Below, one piece after another: positions 44,899-56,166 of a stretch of DNA of 60,452 nucleotides. Made by a program: the position numbers and the translations under genes. Where the stretch lies: positions 1 through 60,452 of the forward strand of contig FWCC01000496.1 of NCBI GenBank assembly GCA_900169235.1, in the 5' to 3' direction. The notes under the pieces are model-generated. The model searched no databases, had not been told where the DNA came from, and saw only the letters and a list, made by a program, of their open reading frames with translations. Positions within the stretch are counted from its first letter, which is position 1. Every line of letters starts with the position of its first letter. The DNA comes from Zarea fungicola (Eukaryota; Ascomycota; Sordariomycetes; Hypocreales; Cordycipitaceae).

Positions 44899-45985
44899 TG
44901 AGGTTTGGATGCCGACGGAAAGAAATTGGGCAGGCGTTTATAATACCCAGGCGACGAGCATGCATTCCCGGCAAAATGGATACATCAATATACATCTATA
45001 TACGTTAAGGGGAATGAATTAGCCACGTCTTTATGGTTAAGTTTTTTTTCTCCAACATCACGACAGATATGATCATGTAATATTTTAAACGCAGCGCGGC
45101 ACAGAACACATGATGTTTCAATCTTAAGGAATCGACCAAACTTGAATCAAACGTGATTCGTTTGCCAGAGAGCCTACGGCTCAGCTAAAAATAAATATAG
45201 CCAAATAGAAAAGTCAAGAAGGTCAATAAAAAGAACCGTATGCATCATTTCCTCATCAAGCAAAAAAAAAATCTTTTGCTGTTTTGTTTGTTTGTTTCGC
45301 AGTTGTTTCCGTCCAAATCCCTCCCAGTTATATCAGATAAAAGAAGTAAAAAGAACCATAGCAGAAAACGAGAAAACGACACCGCAACAGTAAGGCAAAA
45401 GAACCAGAGATACTCGCGCGTTACCAAATCTTGGACTGCCCAGAATCATTGTGTGGGTGTCGTGTATATTAAGCAAAAGTATAATCAGAAAAAGAAGTCA
45501 AAAGAAGAAAAACTCATCGCCTCTTTCGAAGATCAGCGATGTGATGAAAAAAAAATCCATCGCTCGTTGTATATAGAAGAAAAAGAAAAACATTCAATCA
45601 TTTCATAAAAGTCGTCAGGTTGCTGTCTCCAATTCGGCCATGTCGGATATCAAAGGTGTCGACTCCAAATTGGCAAACTTCCTCAAAAGAGGTTGTGAAA
45701 AATAGAACAAGAAACAGAATAAAAGGAGTAACCCCCAAACAAAGACAAACGTGTTCGATTCCAACAAAGGTTGGATAAGAACACGGAGCATGCACTGGCG
45801 GCTGCTTTAGATTATTGGTGTTGTCGATATAATTTGGTAGATGCAACTTTTCAAAGGTACAATGCAGGAAATTATTTTTCTTCTCTGCAGTCTAAATGTC
45901 CATCGTATGCGTAATTTCGTAATATCAAAGAGGATATGTATTATGTAAAGGGGACAGGCGTCGCGATTGCGTCGCATGCGGTACC
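44899..45985. other. Convergent 3' intergenic region
   Basis: About 1.1 kb, A-rich on the plus strand (45200-45600). A Lys-rich 122-codon frame at 45240-45608 is a product of this composition and is not called. Confidence 0.5.
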
Positions 45986-47923
45986 CTATTTCGGGGACTG
46001 GGAGCGACGCTGTTCTGGGTTAGGTCGGCGAAACTGCTTGAGGGCCTCATCAATGTAGGCAAGGCGGCTGGCCAGGGTCGGTTTGAGGCTGTTGTTGCTG
46101 CTCTCGGCACTCTCTTGGACCGTCGCGTATGGGCGGCGGAGAGCGCTCATCTCAATGCGACCGGGGCTTGAAAAGCGGTTAGGAAATGAGAGGCTTGTCG
46201 TGCTGCCACCAGCAAAGGGCGAGCCCAGTGGTCCAGGCGCGTCGCGCAGAGTGGGCTGCGCAGTAACGGGGCCTCTAAGCGCCGTGTGGGGTGGCTGCGA
46301 TGCCTCAAAGAGCTGTTGGATATTGGTTCGTGGTACGAACAGGACGTCGCGGTCACCAGAGGATGTGGAGCAGAATTCTGCATAGGAGTGAGAACTTGGC
46401 GAATTGATGTCGTTCTCAGACGGGTCAGTCCAGAAGTCGGTGCCCAAGCTCGGGCGCTTCCGGCGACGGGGCTCAAGAACGGCTTGGCGCCGTTTCTGGG
46501 AGTTGGGGCGGCTCTCAATAAGTCTTGCTGGGGAGGCAAGGCTTCGACGGGCGCCGGCAGTTTGGTTTTGTCGGATAGGCTCCTCGCTCAGGCCAAAGGG
46601 GTCCTCAAGCGCGCTGGACACGCTAGGGCCACAGCTCTTGACTACAAACGGGGATCCCAATTGAGCGGGTGCGGGCACCAGCGGAGGTGGCTCAATATCC
46701 AGAGAAGGCAGCGCTGCGGCACGCTCTGGTTGAGATCCGGTCAGCTGCGCCAAGGGACCTTGCCTCTGCATGGACTCGCTAGTGCTCATGCTGAGAGACA
46801 AGGACATATCAGAGGCAGAAAACACGGAGCGCTGTTGTTTTGGTGGCGCTGACCGCCTATTCCAGAAGCGACTCGCGGTCCGGCCAAAAGGTGTAGGGCT
46901 GTTAGCCATGTAGCGATGGTTTCGTGCGGCAGAGCTGGTATTGGTCTTGCAGAGCTCTCGGAGGTGCCCGCGAGTTGCGGCGCACGTATGCGGCCATTGC
47001 GCTGCTGGACGAAGAGCCTCGGCCGTTGGTGTCGAATTTCGGCTTTTTTGTGCTTGTGCGATGGGTTTTGGTCGTCTCCAGCTTCGCTTAGCCTCGCGAG
47101 CGACTCTGAGACACACGCCATGAGGGGGAATGCCACTCTTGCCGATCCTAAACGGTGTGACTTTCGGGTCCTGCAGGTACATCATGTATGTCAACCAAAG
47201 GTGTTGGCTCATTGATCTAGTCCACGGCGCTTTTCGGGTTCTAGTTGTGGGAGCGCGAGGCTTGGCACCGCGATGCGCGTCCTCAACCGAGAGGAAGCTT
47301 CCAAAGCGGTCAGCGTATTCCGACTCGGGGCTAACACACTGGCTCAGCTCTTCCGAGTTGACAGAGTATCTGCTGAAGAGAGACGAGCTCGTTTGTGTCG
47401 ATCGTGCAGTCGAAGGCCGGCTGGATTCGTATTCTGGGCTAGACTCCAGGCTGCTGAGGGAGCCTTCGAGCGTCCAATCGGGAAACTGATGGGGCTCTAG
47501 AAGAGGCACAACACCAGGCGCGGGCGTCTTTGGTGGTGAAAAGGTGCGCTCGGAAAAGACTTGTCGCGACGAATGGTAGAAGCTTATTTGTTCGATCTGG
47601 CCAGAGATGGAAGGGTAGCCAGTATCAATCATGTCTTCATCAAGAACGCTAGGCTCCTCGATACTTGGGACTGGCACGTCAGCAGCCGCGACAGAGGCAA
47701 GGAACTGCTTGGTAGGCGCCACGAGATTTGAGGCAGTTCGTTTGCGAAGGCGAAATCGCGGTCGGGGAGATTGAGGGGCAGGAGGAGGGGGCACAGAGTC
47801 GACCATGGCCGAAGGCTCTGGGGTGCAGGGCATATTTGAGCGCAAAGGCCGCGACGTCTGTGCCGCCGCCGCCTGGCGCAAGGGGTTATGCATGACGGTA
47901 ATCGTTTGTGGGACGGTATGCAA
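45986..47923 (-). CDS. Large disordered protein with a conserved basic core, unknown function
   Basis: An intronless frame of 645 residues. Most of it is Ser/Pro/Arg-rich and probably disordered. A central block stands out: WTRSMSQHLWLTYMMYLQDP, then VTPFRIGKSGIPPHGVCLRV, AREAKRSWR and WPHTCAATRGHLRELCK. Its aromatic and Cys content suggests a short folded or conserved binding element. The C-terminus ends with a helical LASRLAYIDEALKQF. The first Met (47923) is followed by others at codons 11 and 31, so the start is uncertain. The architecture is like fungal cell-cycle or transcription co-regulators, but no family is recognised. The upstream region to the divergent RTG2 gene is 6.2 kb long. 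Confidence 0.68.
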   Translation of the reverse strand: MHTVPQTITVMHNPLRQAAAAQTSRPLRSNMPCTPEPSAMVDSVPPPPAPQSPRPRFRLRKRTASNLVAPTKQFLASVAAADVPVPSIEEPSVLDEDMIDTGYPSISGQIEQISFYHSSRQVFSERTFSPPKTPAPGVVPLLEPHQFPDWTLEGSLSSLESSPEYESSRPSTARSTQTSSSLFSRYSVNSEELSQCVSPESEYADRFGSFLSVEDAHRGAKPRAPTTRTRKAPWTRSMSQHLWLTYMMYLQDPKVTPFRIGKSGIPPHGVCLRVAREAKRSWRRPKPIAQAQKSRNSTPTAEALRPAAQWPHTCAATRGHLRELCKTNTSSAARNHRYMANSPTPFGRTASRFWNRRSAPPKQQRSVFSASDMSLSLSMSTSESMQRQGPLAQLTGSQPERAAALPSLDIEPPPLVPAPAQLGSPFVVKSCGPSVSSALEDPFGLSEEPIRQNQTAGARRSLASPARLIESRPNSQKRRQAVLEPRRRKRPSLGTDFWTDPSENDINSPSSHSYAEFCSTSSGDRDVLFVPRTNIQQLFEASQPPHTALRGPVTAQPTLRDAPGPLGSPFAGGSTTSLSFPNRFSSPGRIEMSALRRPYATVQESAESSNNSLKPTLASRLAYIDEALKQFRRPNPEQRRSQSPK

Positions 47924-49496
47924 GAGACGGAAGAGGCTCTCCGGGACCTGGTGGTCAAGTATGGGCCGCTGGCGCTACTGTCGCAAGTAGTAGTAGTCAG
48001 AAAAAGAAAAGCAAATCTGGCGCAGTTGTCGCAGAGAAAAGCAAGCCAGAAAAGCTAGACAATGGGTCGCGGAAGCCCGACGAGAAGAAAGTAAAGTCTC
48101 AGAATGACTTCTTCAGTCTATCAAAAACCACTAAACTAAAAGGGCCGGGCGACAGTGACTGAATCGCGGTTGCAATGCTGTTGACGGACACCGACAGGAA
48201 TAGTGCAGCTCGAGAGCCTAAGCAGCGAGGTTAAGGCCTGGCACACATGCGTACGTATTTTTGTCCTGCAGTATTTTTCGATTTGAATTGTCGCGATGGA
48301 GAAAGAAACAGCGTCGCAAAGACCTGTAGTCGCAGTTGCTGCGCAGGAAACGGGGTGCGCAGTCGAGTCGGGGAGGTTGGGAATCTCGTTCGTCACAAAT
48401 AGTAGGTGGCTCGGTCTCAAGCGTTTGCGCTGGCTGTGGTCGGAACGACGGGCGTCGGGCGGGTTGCAAGAAAACAGCAGAGTGACCCCGGTATCGCAGA
48501 CGGCTGGCGGGAGAAAACTTCAAGACAAAGAAACTATATTGTCGCTGTGGGAGATTGGGAGATCTGGGACGGCGCAAAAAAAAAGAAGGATTGGAATGGG
48601 GTGTGAATCGGAGGGGGAGGAGGAGGAGGAAGAGGGTGAAGGACGATGGGGGCCACAAGCGCGAGCGGGCATAGAAGGAGATACCTTGAGCTGGGCCTGG
48701 GGTGAAAGGATAGCAGGAGGTAGAGGTGACTTGGGGCCGTCTCAAAGGTGACTTCAATGTTGACTTGGGAAAATACCCAGCCAAGGGGAGAGATGGTGGG
48801 GACTCAGTGTCTGCGACTGGAAACAGGGCCTGGTACTGGGCCTGACAGCCGGGCACTGACTCTGTTGGGTTGGGCTGGGCCAGTGGGGCAGGCGTGGTCA
48901 GAAAAGTACTCTCTATGTACCTCTCTCAAGACTGGCAAGTACAGGATGCGGACAAGGGTCTGACAGAGTGGTGGTGGATAGGTTCCCAACTTTCCACTGG
49001 CCCTCGTCCCCTGCTTAGCATCCACTGTAGCCATTGTAGCCACAGGGTGCAGACACCACACCCGGACCAGTCTGTCACCAGCATTACACTGGTAACTACT
49101 TGCTTGCAGCACACCCACCGCTATTCACCTCCGTCACAGCCATCAGCCAGAGGCCATCTCCCACCTGAGTTATTGGGTAAGGTAGCAACAGTGCAGAAGC
49201 CACTAGAAGTTTTATTCTCAGCCCGCTGGAGGGAGACAAAGATTCTGCAGACCATCTGCAGCACAAAATTAGCCTACCACCACACTAACAAAAATTACTG
49301 GTACACACCATCAGGTCTGCAAAGCCGTTCTCTCGCCCCAACTACCGGTTTTCCGACTAAGAAAAGGCACCAGGACGCCGGCAAGGGTCCCTTTGCGCCG
49401 TCCTGCTCTAGCGCTGGCTTTGCGTGGATTCGCAAATGCGGTGAACCGGGTCCCAGGGCCTCTAGCCCGCGGGGCCTCTGATTAGGCTGGTGATAG

Positions 49497-49530
49497 CAGG
49501 CATGGCAGGCATGGCAAGCACGCAGGCATG
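49497..49530. repeat. Short direct repeats of gcaggcatg
   Basis: Three to four imperfect copies of a nine- to ten-base unit with no coding frame. Confidence 0.7.
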
Positions 49531-52500
49531 TTGGAAACTAGGATCATGGTCCACGCAAGTCCCCATCCAAACAGGAATAACCCTGGCTAGCTTCAGGCAG
49601 GTTAATTAACCGCCTTGATGAACGATGAGGGCCATCGCAGCACGCCCACCAATCCAGGGGCCGCCTCCAGCTCAACGTGCATGGTGCATTCGCTGCCTCG
49701 CCATGGACGGAGGGGTCAAGTCCCAGGGTCCCCGCGAAAAGAATAGGGGACCTTGATGATGTGTACGTACCAGTAGTCATAGGAGAGAAGAGCAGGGATT
49801 CAGAGACGAGACAATGACCTCTTTTGTTTTGTTTCTCTTGTCATTGTTGACAATGCGACAGAGCAACCGACATGGCAAGGTGTCAGTGTAAAATGAAATG
49901 GCTGGAAAGTAATAGACCTCAGTCTGAATTGATATTGCCTATTTGACGAGACACACACGGAGGAGTCTTGTCTACTTGTCTAAGCCTCATTGTTTAATTT
50001 CACCGCCAAATTGCACTTCTCTCTGTCTCTGTCTCTCGCTCGCTTCTCATGGATATCATCAACGTGGCTGCAACGGCAAATTATACTGGAACTGGCAACA
50101 CCGACTCCAGCGAAATCACCTCGTAATCTTGTGCTGCCCCTCCCCCGTCGTTGCACCGACCATGAGCCTCTCCCAAAGACTTGGGATGTGCTCCCGTTCT
50201 CCGCCGCATTCCCACCGTTCATGCCGCAAAGCGTGCCGTCGGGAGGTGCGCCACACAGCCGCCATCAGCATCATCTGATGGCTTGACGGCAAATTTACCA
50301 GCAGCACGAGGGAATAAGTTGACTACCGAGATAACAAAACTCTATCCATTCCTCTAGCTCTAGCTAAATCCAGTCCACAGGGTCCTAGGCCACAGACACG
50401 ACCATATGAGCGAAATACGGGAGTACTATTTTATTAGTCTGCGACCAGAACGGTGACCATCACCAGTCCCATTTCCCCGAGTGGGCCAATTCTACATCTG
50501 TATTTACAGGGCAAATCCTGGAACTTGTGGTGTGGGAGTTCTGAGACCAAGGAGTAGACTACAGAAAGCAGACTCCACCAACAGTCTAATTATCTCTGTA
50601 ATGACTCGGATCCCTAAAGAGTCTGCACGACGCTGCTGAAATTATTGACATGTAGTGTCGGTTCTCTTTTTTTTTCTTTTTCGTTTTCATATAATCCTTT
50701 TCTTTTTCTCCTTGGCCCGTTGTGAGCATGTGTATCATGGTGACAGCAGACTAGTTAGGCGGGGGCCGTTTGGGAGAAGGCTGCAACGACGACGACGGTG
50801 GCTGGCCGTAAACGCACGCTATTAAGCATTGCGAAGAAACGGCACGATTAGCCTGCCAGAGTTCTTAATCGGTCATGTGCGCAACCCAATTGCGCCTCCT
50901 CGGTCCGCATTCCTCAAGATGCACATACTGCTGCACCTCTTCTAGGAGGCTGTTTGTCCGTCCATCGGTCTTCGTGCGGCAAACGGCAGATGCATGCCGG
51001 GCTGCAGCAGGTAAGGGCATTCACTGATGTTTGCCAATAGAAACAAGAGAAAGAAAAATAAGGAAACCCCCAACAGTTTAGATGAACACAGAAAAACCTG
51101 CCACCAATTTGCGTAACGGACGGTTCATCATTCCCCAAAATTGCTCATCATGCATTGGTGCCCGGCAGCACAGGAAACCTTTTGCAAAGAGAAACGAAGG
51201 TGGGAATGCCGTGGACTCTGAAGTCTCGGCGAGACGCGTCTGGCGCGAAAGCAACGCGTGATTAACGCGGTTAGTACCACTCGCAAAAATCCAGTATAGA
51301 AAGTGGGTCTCGACACCATCTTCAACCAACCGGGCCGTGCCTGGCGAGGTGCTAGTCCTGGTACGGCATAGCCATCTCATGGCGACGCTCGACTTTCTTT
51401 TGGAAAGGTTGAGATTGAGCATCATCTGCCACTGCCTCTGATGGCCTCTTGCACAGGATTATCATCTGGCATTTGATCATTTGCCGTTTGCTGCTTCCTG
51501 GCCGTTCCATTCCCCGACCAGCCACGGAAATTGCCTCTGGTGCTTCGCCCGTTGGCCCGTTGTGAAACACTGAGATAGCCCCCCCAGCTCACGGCACACC
51601 TGCAGGAGTCCCAATGGCATAAAAAGAAACAAAACTTGGATCAGCTTCATCATCCTGCCGATTTTAATAGGCATATCGCACTGTAGCAGCTCCCTGTGCT
51701 AATAATAAAAACCCAGTGATTCGGTGCCGGCCGCTCATCCGACTGCATACACCACCATTTTTGGACACAGTCGTGGTCGGGATACATTGCGTGACGCGTG
51801 TATCTTGATTGGATATGCATTGCTCCTGGTCCAAACTATCACAACGTGACGAAACAGTGCCCCGTGGCCATTCACATATTGCTTTTGGTGCATGCATGCA
51901 GCCATCTTACCAAAAGGGTGTGGTGCAAGTCGGCGCCGTTGTACGGAAGCCCAGCATGCATGGTTGCTTTGCAACTACAGCCCCAGCTTGTCAAAACAAT
52001 AAGTGCAAGCTTTCCCCGCGTGGCAATGAGGGTTGTCACATATGTAATAAATTAAAAATGAGGTGCCGTGGCCCAGATCAGCGCCTCGTTCTTGGGTTCG
52101 CCTCAGGCGTTTCGCCGCATGACAATCCCCGCTCTTCGGTACGCATTTCCTAGCTAGCAGCTGGGAGGGAGCCGGCAGCGAAGTCAATGGCAAAGGTAGC
52201 GTTTCTCCATTTGTTATCTCTGATGAAACATTCTTTTGACGTTCCCCACTACTTTTCTGTTTCTTTTTCAAGCAAAAGAAAGCCATTGCAGCCGAGGCCG
52301 ACAAATAGCATGCCGAGAGGTAGGGATGCAGCGTCTGGTACAACAACGGCCCGTTGCTCAGTTCGACTCCATGCACACTGCGTGTGTATAGCGCCCAGCA
52401 CACAAGAGAAACACTGCTCGTGACTGCATTTGCATGTAAACCAATATTCTCCGTCTTTTTACGAACGGGAAGTGGCACACGAGCAACAGTCTGGCCAATT

Positions 52501-53622
52501 GGTGCCAAAGTGTAGCACAAAATAAGTCTAGTGTTACAGGTTCCCTCGCCCAACAGGCATTGACAGGCAATCCTGTACTCCATATGGCCCAAGCCTATCT
52601 ATTCATGCATGCCTAGTTCTGGATTCTCTCCACGACAAAGAGTCTGTAGGACCTTGCCATGCGCCTCCATCATTTCGGTCACCATTGACTCGCGAGGCAA
52701 TGCGCGTTCCTAGTGTGGCGCTCAGCTAATAACTACGATAATTGCTTATTTGTACCATTGTACGTACCCAGTAGCTCGAGTTTCGAGACAATACTTGTTT
52801 TTTCTCGTCTCCTTTGGCGCCGGGCTGCCAGATACAGGGGTGGTTGGCTTTTTGCTTCAGAATGGCATCTCTACAGCAAGCCGATTGGACAATTGTGAGC
52901 GAGCGCAACCCCCGCGTTGGCTACGTTGATTGCAGCAGGAGGCATGTCTCTGGCCTCAGACATGCATGATAACGCCGAGTCTGGGGTGCTTTTTCTTGCC
53001 GCAACCTCGCTGTCTCTCGGAGTTCGGACCAATGCTGGTCATCTGGGTGAATATCCTGTCTATTTCCTTGGCAGGACACGGCGAAAAGGAAATTTTCAGA
53101 GACGTCAGAGATGGCTCTCATGTATGAATCCTGTTGGGCAGCTTTCTTTCCAGCCTAATAATGATTGATACCTTATGTGGGAGCAGCATGCAGTAGACCC
53201 AGTATTCTGCTGCACGAATCTATCGCGTCTTTACAGACGCCAAATGAGCCAGCAAATTGAATTTGCTGCGGCGGGGTGAACATGCGATATGCGAAAATGT
53301 GTTCCCCAATCAGTTCGTGTCCGCTTTCTTTTGTATTTGACCAAATGGTTCGAGCTCATCCACCAGACGGGCCGGCCCTCGTCGCCCCATTTGGAGAACC
53401 TGTAGTGGGAAAGAGCCTGCGCGAATCATACGATACTTGACCCCATCCTGGCAACGGCCCGTGTACCGAGACAGAGATCGGATGCAGGTAATTGAGGTAC
53501 AGCTACCGTATGGAATAAAGAAGCCACATCAGCGAAGAACGCAGAAATGTAATGAACACTGTATCAATGTTGGCGCGTTTCTAGATTTGTACTTTCATAC
53601 AGCGCCGGAAAGCAAACAGCCA

Positions 53623-53642
53623 ATATATATATATATATATAT
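53623..53642. repeat. (TA)n microsatellite
   Basis: Ten uninterrupted TA units in the gap upstream of the RTG2-type gene. Confidence 0.95.
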
Positions 53643-54123
53643 TACGGTTGCAGTATCCGGAAGCCGAAGGCTCTTCGACGCCACCAAGTCAGCACATGGT
53701 CTCCGCGCTGTTTGGATACGGAAGGCTGTAGCCTCGTTTGCTCTGCATGGGCGGTTGTCATCCACCACAAAATGACTCCAACTGACAGAGCAAGCTCGCA
53801 ATGCAATATACGGACGTTATCGGTACCAGAAATACACTGTCAGATGCCGGGGAAATACCATGGAGCAGATGCCTCATCCAAGAACATGTAGTAGTAAAGC
53901 TTAAAACGTAGACCAAGGCTGATGGGGCTGGCCAGTGACGTCTTGCGTGACCCACAATTTTTCAAGCACAAACAGTCGCCTTCACAAACCTTTACCGCCA
54001 ATCTTGGATATAGCCGCTGGCTGTCAATATACTCGAGTTTCTATCTCAAACCTCGTTTCTGTACTGTTCAAGGCTGTCTTCGTATCTCCCATTATCGGTT
54101 TTTTATCACCAACGCCTGCCGCA

Positions 54124-55943
54124 ATGGCAGTCACTGACCTCATCACCATGGACAACCTCTCAACAAAACTGCCGCAATGGAGCCCTGATGCGGCCAATCA
54201 TCTATATGCCATTGTAGACATGGGCAGGTATGTCGTTTATCAAGAGATCCATCATCATTATTTATGCTGTTGAACGCTAACACGTGTCGTAGCAATGGCG
54301 TGCGCTTCTCCATTACATCCCTTGCTCCCCCGTTCTCCAGACTGCTCAACCCTCTCTTCTCCACGAGGGCAGCCATCTCACTCTTTGATGCTCTCACCCC
54401 TTCCAACGGCGGCCTCGGCTTCCCCAAGCAGACCATCATTGATGTGGCCGAGGCTGTTGCAAACTTCCACCGCGTCGCTGTGGCCCACGGCGTGCCCCAG
54501 TCGCAAATGTACATCTTTGCCACCGAGGCGATGCGCCGCGCCGACAATGCCGCTGAGATCCTCCATGCCATCCACGAGTCCACCAATGGCCTCGGCGTAC
54601 AGATTCTGGAACCCACCGTCGAGACGCTTTGCGGTGCTGTCATGGGCACGCGCAGCAGCCTCGTCAGTGTTCCCAGTGGTGCCCTGTTTCTGGACCTCGG
54701 CGGCGGCAGCGTCCAAATGACGTGGGTCGACACCAGTGCGCCTAACTACATTGTCGAGGCCGCCCAGGCTGGCTCGAGCATGCCGTACGGCGCTGCCAAA
54801 CTCATCAGGGTCCTGGAGCAGCAGCCGGTGGAGACGCAAGCGGTCGAGATTGACAGCCTGCGCGCCGGTATCAAGTCTGTTTACCAAAACCTCTGTGCCA
54901 AATTCCCGGCACTCCGGGCGATTCGGGACGCGCATGAACGAGGTGACGGTGCGACTGTGGATGTGTACATGTGCGGTGGCGGCTTTCGCGGCTATGGCAC
55001 CATGCTCCTGCACGACGACGCCATTCAGCCCTATCCGATTCCTTCCATCTCTACTTACACCGTCGATGGCGCAAAATTCAAACAGACACAACGCATGCTG
55101 GAAATCAACTCCACGTACCAAGGAAAGATTTATGGTCTATCCAAGAGACGACGCAAGCAGTTTCCAGCCATTGTCCATGTAGTCGAGGCTTTTATCGGTG
55201 CGGTCCCCAACATTGGCCATGTCACATTCAGCGGAGGCTCCAACCGCCAGGGCGCTTTGCAGATGATGCTGCCGCCAGAAATTCGTGAAAGCAATCCACT
55301 CGAGGTATTGGCCAACATTAACCCAGCCGACAAGCCCATATTTGATGCTGGTCTACAGCTGCTTCTGTCCAGCCTGCCTGATGCATCTATTGTCTCCACG
55401 ATGCCTACCATTCTCGCCCCAGGCTTAGGCTATCTCTTCATCAAGGAACTTTGGACACGGGCCGGCCACGAGGCAGACACGAATGCTTCCATTTCGCTGC
55501 ATACGTCCATCATCCGCGACCCGGGATGCCCAGGCTTGACCCATCTTTCGCGCGCTCTCCTTGGCATTGCTCTGGCGACGCGATGGGGCTCTTTCCTCTC
55601 GCCGGCCGATGCGCAACTGGAAAGCGGTCTCACGGACATTATAAGACGACATGGCGCCGAGGCCCTCTTCTGGACGCGCTATGTCGGTGCCATTGCCGCT
55701 ACCATTGCTGAGATTCTCCCCTTTTCACCAGCGTCGGCGGGGGAGCTCATTGAAGCGGTTGAGTTCAAATCAGAAATTGTGAAAAAGGAGAAAAGTCGCG
55801 TGGTTAAACTATCTATCGGCGTTGCTTCCAGCTATGCCAGGCGGCTTCATGAGGAGTCCCTCATTGACAGCATCAAGTCGGCAACCAAAAGCAAGGAAAA
55901 TGGCATGCCAAAGAAGGTTTCAGTCAAAATTTACATCAAATAA
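54124..55943 (+). CDS. RTG2: Retrograde regulation protein 2, Ppx/GppA phosphatase family
   Basis: Two exons, 54124..54227 and 54293..55943, give 584 residues; the splice restores the Ser codon in DMGSNGVRFSI, the first phosphate-binding loop. Other family landmarks are ATEAMRRADNA, LDLGGGSVQMTWVD (second nucleotide-binding loop) and GGGFRGYG. The C-terminal half (LSRALLGIALATRWG, EALFWTRYVGAIAATI) is the helical RTG2 extension. In yeast, RTG2 senses mitochondrial dysfunction and releases the RTG1/3 transcription factors, and also acts in the SLIK complex. In filamentous fungi the family may act instead as an exopolyphosphatase-like regulator. The gene seems intact, and codon use is strongly biased to C at the third position, like a well-expressed housekeeping gene. 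Confidence 0.9.
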
Positions 55944-56166
55944 CGAATCAGCTCAAAAGAAACAAGTCAACAATTTATTGGACCGCTGGTTTGGTCAAAC
56001 TATTCAAAATCATTCATTACGCAAGTGGTTTTCCGCCAAATAGATGCCAATCAATAACAAAGTCGTCAAGTCATGAAAGAAGAAATGCCGCACTCATCAT
56101 CATCAACTCGTCACTGAATTCATAATCAAAATCATGGATCATCACCCCATCGCAAAGGACATTTTC

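Larger units (their letters stand above)
47924..54123. other. Very long divergent gene-free interval (6.2 kb)
   Basis: No protein domain is found on either strand. The largest frames (48218-48856 and 51975-52592 minus, 48870-49481 plus) are compositional. It includes a ggcatggcag-type direct repeat (49497-49530), poly-T near 50669, and a (TA)n run at 53623-53642. It is shared upstream sequence of the disordered protein and RTG2, and could hold noncoding transcripts or distant control elements. Confidence 0.5.

Noticed and set aside
43529..45022. 497-codon Arg/Ser/Pro frame
   Set aside because: Shifted-frame shadow of the BTB-like gene; the 567-codon frame has the coherent fold pattern.
45240..45608. 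Lys-rich 122-codon frame
   Set aside because: Product of A-rich sequence downstream of the BTB-like gene.
48218..48856. 212-codon minus-strand frame
   Set aside because: Pro/Ser/Arg-rich without a domain; probably leader or promoter of the disordered protein gene.
51809..52153. Frame containing GCHICNKLKMRC, like a zinc-cluster start
   Set aside because: Only four Cys-pattern residues, no second half of the cluster and a stop soon after.
54378..55121. 247-codon minus-strand frame
   Set aside because: Antisense shadow of the RTG2 gene.
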